Origin: Spirochaetaceae bacterium
GTDB taxonomy: Bacteria; Spirochaetota; Spirochaetia; DSM-2461
Length of the DNA: 7,891 bases
Reading direction: 5' to 3'
Assembly (NCBI GenBank): GCA_016342385.1
Contig: JAEINM010000178.1
Span: 1 to 7,891 of the forward strand
Below the pieces are notes generated by a model. That model was not told the origin of the DNA, did no database searches, and saw nothing but the letters and a program-made list of their open reading frames with translations. The translations under genes and the position numbers were made by a program. Below, one piece after another: positions 6,422-7,891 of the stretch (positions within the stretch are counted from its first letter, which is position 1; the number at the start of each line of letters is the position of its first letter).

Positions 6422-6771
6422 TGAAAAAAATCCTGTTTACCGGAATCACGGCCATTATATTTGTATCAATCGTTTATCTCTCGCTTACATCGAGAAATAT
6501 AGGTGCACATATCAATCACATGGATAAATTTCAGCATGCTCTGGCCTATGGTGTTCTGGCCTATTTCTTTTGTATGACCCTTACGTCTTTCGGGATGAGA
6601 AAGAGACGGATTATAGTGACATTGCTGTTCTGTGCCCTTGTCGGAGGATCTCTGGAGATTCTCCAATCCCGCTACGGCAGGATGATGGACCCCGTTGATT
6701 TTATATCTGATATTTTCGGGGCATCCCTATCCTGTTCCATTATTTCCTTTAGAGACCATCGGGCTGCATAA
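6421..6771 (+). CDS. Small VanZ-like integral membrane protein
   Basis: The protein has 116 residues and about four hydrophobic helices (near 4-23, 39-57, 63-82 and 95-109). VanZ-family landmarks are D35-K-F-Q-H-A-L-A-Y-G (35-44), E79-x2-Q82 and a closing loop R87..D90-x2-D-F-I-S-D-I-F-G-A (to 101). VanZ itself gives low-level teicoplanin resistance, but most short VanZ-like proteins have no known role, so resistance should not be assumed. The ATG lies in TGATG, overlapping the stop of the preceding gene by one base, with no Shine-Dalgarno of its own, so translation is probably coupled. Its last 33 codons, including the conserved D-F-I-S-D-I-F-G-A loop, are antisense to the 3' end of the QueG-like gene. 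No terminator is visible after it. Confidence 0.85.
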   Translation: MKKILFTGITAIIFVSIVYLSLTSRNIGAHINHMDKFQHALAYGVLAYFFCMTLTSFGMRKRRIIVTLLFCALVGGSLEILQSRYGRMMDPVDFISDIFGASLSCSIISFRDHRAA

Positions 6772-7646
6772 GCAATAGTTTTGTGGTTTGTATATTTTTG
6801 TATTAACTCAATTAACTCTGTTCTCTTTTCACTGGCAGCGGAGATTATAGCGTTTCTTTTTAATAGTTCAGGTTTAATCCATGACATAGAGAGAGCAGAT
6901 CCTTTAAGAAATTCTTTTAATTCATGGTCTTCGGCTCTTAAAATGAATTCGAAGGGAATGGAATTCCCCAGGTCTCCTTTGGTAACTCCTCTGAGGTTTT
7001 GGACTTTTCCTCTATTAAAGGGACAGCAATCCTGACAAATACTGCAGCCGTAGAGCCTGTTTCCCCATTTCTTCATAAGTGATTCAGAGAGAATCTCAGG
7101 ATCAGTGGCCAGAGATTGAAGACATTTTTTCCGATTGATCTTTCCATTTTCTTCTATTGCCGATGTAGGACAGGCTTTCAGACAGTTCCGGCAGCTACCA
7201 CATAAAGCGCCTGCTATTGTTCCCCCATCAAGTTCCCGATCGGGAGAGAATTTGACAGGTAGTATCATTCCGGCCAGAATGACTCTTGAACCGGCTTCTT
7301 TCGTTATTATCAGACTATTTCTTCCATAAAACCCCAATCCGGAAAGGGCGGCAAATTTTTTTTCATCCAATGAAGAATTACAGAATAAACGAATATCGCT
7401 TTTTTTAAGAGAATATTCCTCCCGAATGAAACGGGACACGCTTTTTAATTTTCTAATAGCTTCACCATAGTGATTCTTCTGGGCAAAAGGGGCAATTCTT
7501 GCGCCATTATCTGAATATTTTTCTGAAACGGCATAGGGGAGAGAGGTTATTATGATCGAAAGATTCTCATCCTGAGCATTCATAAAGCGGACTTCTGAGA
7601 ATCCTTCACTAAATATCCTCTTTTTAATCACTATTTTAGAGATCAT
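6672..7646 (-). CDS. QueG-like double [4Fe-4S] protein, divergent
   Basis: QueG reduces epoxyqueuosine to queuosine at tRNA position 34 using cobalamin and two [4Fe-4S] clusters. This 324-residue protein has the same layout: DUF1730-like N-terminal part (about 28-135), ferredoxin-like clusters C149-x2-C152-x2-C155-x3-C159-P and C175 with C201-x2-C204-x3-C208-P (YGCSICQDCCPFNR), and a HEAT-like C-terminal tail. It differs from E. coli QueG (as I recall it) in three ways: about 35-40 residues are missing near the N-terminus between GFSEVRF and LSIIITSLPY; D-S-A-P-x-L-E-R reads N90-S-S-L-D-E-K, replacing the Asp and dropping the Pro; and Y-L-T-I-E reads S-L-A-T-D. An altered or lost reductase role is therefore possible, and I give no gene symbol. 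ATG 7646 is the first possible start after an in-frame stop; no good Shine-Dalgarno is visible. The last 32 residues overlap the convergent VanZ-like gene. Confidence 0.85.
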   Translation of the reverse strand: MISKIVIKKRIFSEGFSEVRFMNAQDENLSIIITSLPYAVSEKYSDNGARIAPFAQKNHYGEAIRKLKSVSRFIREEYSLKKSDIRLFCNSSLDEKKFAALSGLGFYGRNSLIITKEAGSRVILAGMILPVKFSPDRELDGGTIAGALCGSCRNCLKACPTSAIEENGKINRKKCLQSLATDPEILSESLMKKWGNRLYGCSICQDCCPFNRGKVQNLRGVTKGDLGNSIPFEFILRAEDHELKEFLKGSALSMSWIKPELLKRNAIISAASEKRTELIELIQKYTNHKTIAYAARWSLKEIMEQDRDAPKISDIKSTGSIILP

Positions 7647-7668
7647 GGGTTCTGTTTTTCACTTTTAA

Positions 7669-7698
7669 TTGACTGCTCATTGTATTTCATACTACATT
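7669..7698 (+). promoter_or_regulatory. Promoter of the DUF5312-like gene, probably leaderless
   Basis: TTGACT (7669-7674, 5 of 6) is followed after 18 nt by TACATT (7693-7698, 4 of 6). Six bases then lead directly to the ATG at 7705, with no Shine-Dalgarno. The arrangement TACATT-N6-ATG is the same as at the binding-protein lipoprotein gene. Confidence 0.45.
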
Positions 7699-7704
7699 TA
7701 TTCT

Positions 7705-7891
7705 ATGAGTGATGGCAATATACCGCTAGAGCATAACAATGATGATGCAGCTGCTGGCTTTTTTCAGAAAATTATAAACCTTCTTTTCGGCAACAATGAT
7801 CCCGACAAAGAAAAGAAGAGGCTCTTAAAAGAAATTCGGAAAGAGCTGAAGAAGTATAATAAGTATTTCAGGTTGCGGGGGGATGCTGTTC
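7705..7891 (+). CDS. DUF5312-like spirochaetal protein, N-terminal part
   Basis: The first 62 codons are present and the gene runs off the right edge. The sequence starts MSDGNIPLEHNN, continues with an amphipathic segment FFQKIINLLFGNN, then a strongly charged helix DPDKEKKRLLKEIRKELKKY and YFRLRGDAV. This order (short hydrophobic patch, Asp-Pro, lysine-rich helix, aromatic-rich stretch) fits my memory of the DUF5312 family, a conserved spirochaetal protein family of unknown function; the call cannot be checked here. No signal peptide is present. The gene is divergent from the QueG-like gene with a 58-bp spacer, and its ATG lacks a Shine-Dalgarno. Other ATG codons nearby are out of frame. 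Confidence 0.7.
   Translation, partial: MSDGNIPLEHNNDDAAAGFFQKIINLLFGNNDPDKEKKRLLKEIRKELKKYNKYFRLRGDAV

Noticed and set aside
6466..6666. 66-residue open frame on the minus strand
   Set aside because: It is antisense to the VanZ-like gene, begins just after the end of the QueG-like gene, and shows no start signal or recognisable domain.
6781..7329. Two short plus-strand open frames (6781-7035 and 7135-7329)
   Set aside because: Both lie antisense to the QueG-like gene over its well-conserved cluster regions and have no ribosome-binding sites.

Overview
The window is a gene-dense, AT-rich chromosomal segment (about 40% G+C judged by eye, not computed). It is most likely from a free-living or commensal member of the Spirochaetales. 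Pointers to that group are the start of a DUF5312-type protein at the right edge (a family I associate with spirochaetes), lipoproteins with relaxed spirochaetal lipoboxes, a soluble MCP-like coiled-coil protein and a stand-alone MsmK/UgpC-type ATPase. No rRNA, tRNA, CRISPR, IS element, phage gene or attachment site is visible, and no gap between genes exceeds about 110 bp.

Left part, all on the minus strand, read right to left from 4833 to 1. First comes a lipoprotein resembling an ABC solute-binding protein (3628-4833). Next is a sugar-importer-type ATPase (2448-3548) with its own strong promoter and a near-perfect intrinsic terminator (2403-2430). Then comes a 596-residue cytosolic protein with a methyl-accepting-chemotaxis-type hairpin and a CheZ-like D-x3-Q motif (561-2351). 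Last is a second lipoprotein, cut by the window edge (1-496), with a Pro/Glu-rich linker. Each of these four genes has a recognisable sigma70-like promoter of its own, so they look like single transcription units rather than one operon.

Middle part, plus strand. A three-gene operon runs from 4941 to 6771: a TIGR01212/YhcC-type radical SAM protein, an unrecognised 159-residue helical protein, and a small VanZ-like membrane protein whose ATG overlaps the preceding TGA. The 107-bp divergent spacer between this operon and the binding-protein lipoprotein holds a perfect 18-bp palindrome inside a 30-bp dyad. It lies across the -35 and spacer of the likely operon promoter and looks like a TetR-type operator. 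No regulator gene is in the window.

Right part. A QueG-like double-[4Fe-4S] protein (6672-7646, minus) converges on the VanZ-like gene, and the two coding regions overlap tail to tail by 100 bp. The QueG-like protein keeps the cluster cysteines but lacks the Asp and Pro of the family's D-S-A-P-x-L-E-R motif, so its activity as epoxyqueuosine reductase is doubtful. Divergent from it, a DUF5312-like gene begins at 7705 and runs off the edge.

The most noteworthy points are the palindromic operator, the MCP/CheZ-like composite protein, the altered QueG active-site motif, the 100-bp convergent overlap, and two genes whose promoter geometry (TACATT, 6 nt, ATG, no Shine-Dalgarno) predicts leaderless mRNAs. 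I see no clear sign of a wholly new multi-gene system.
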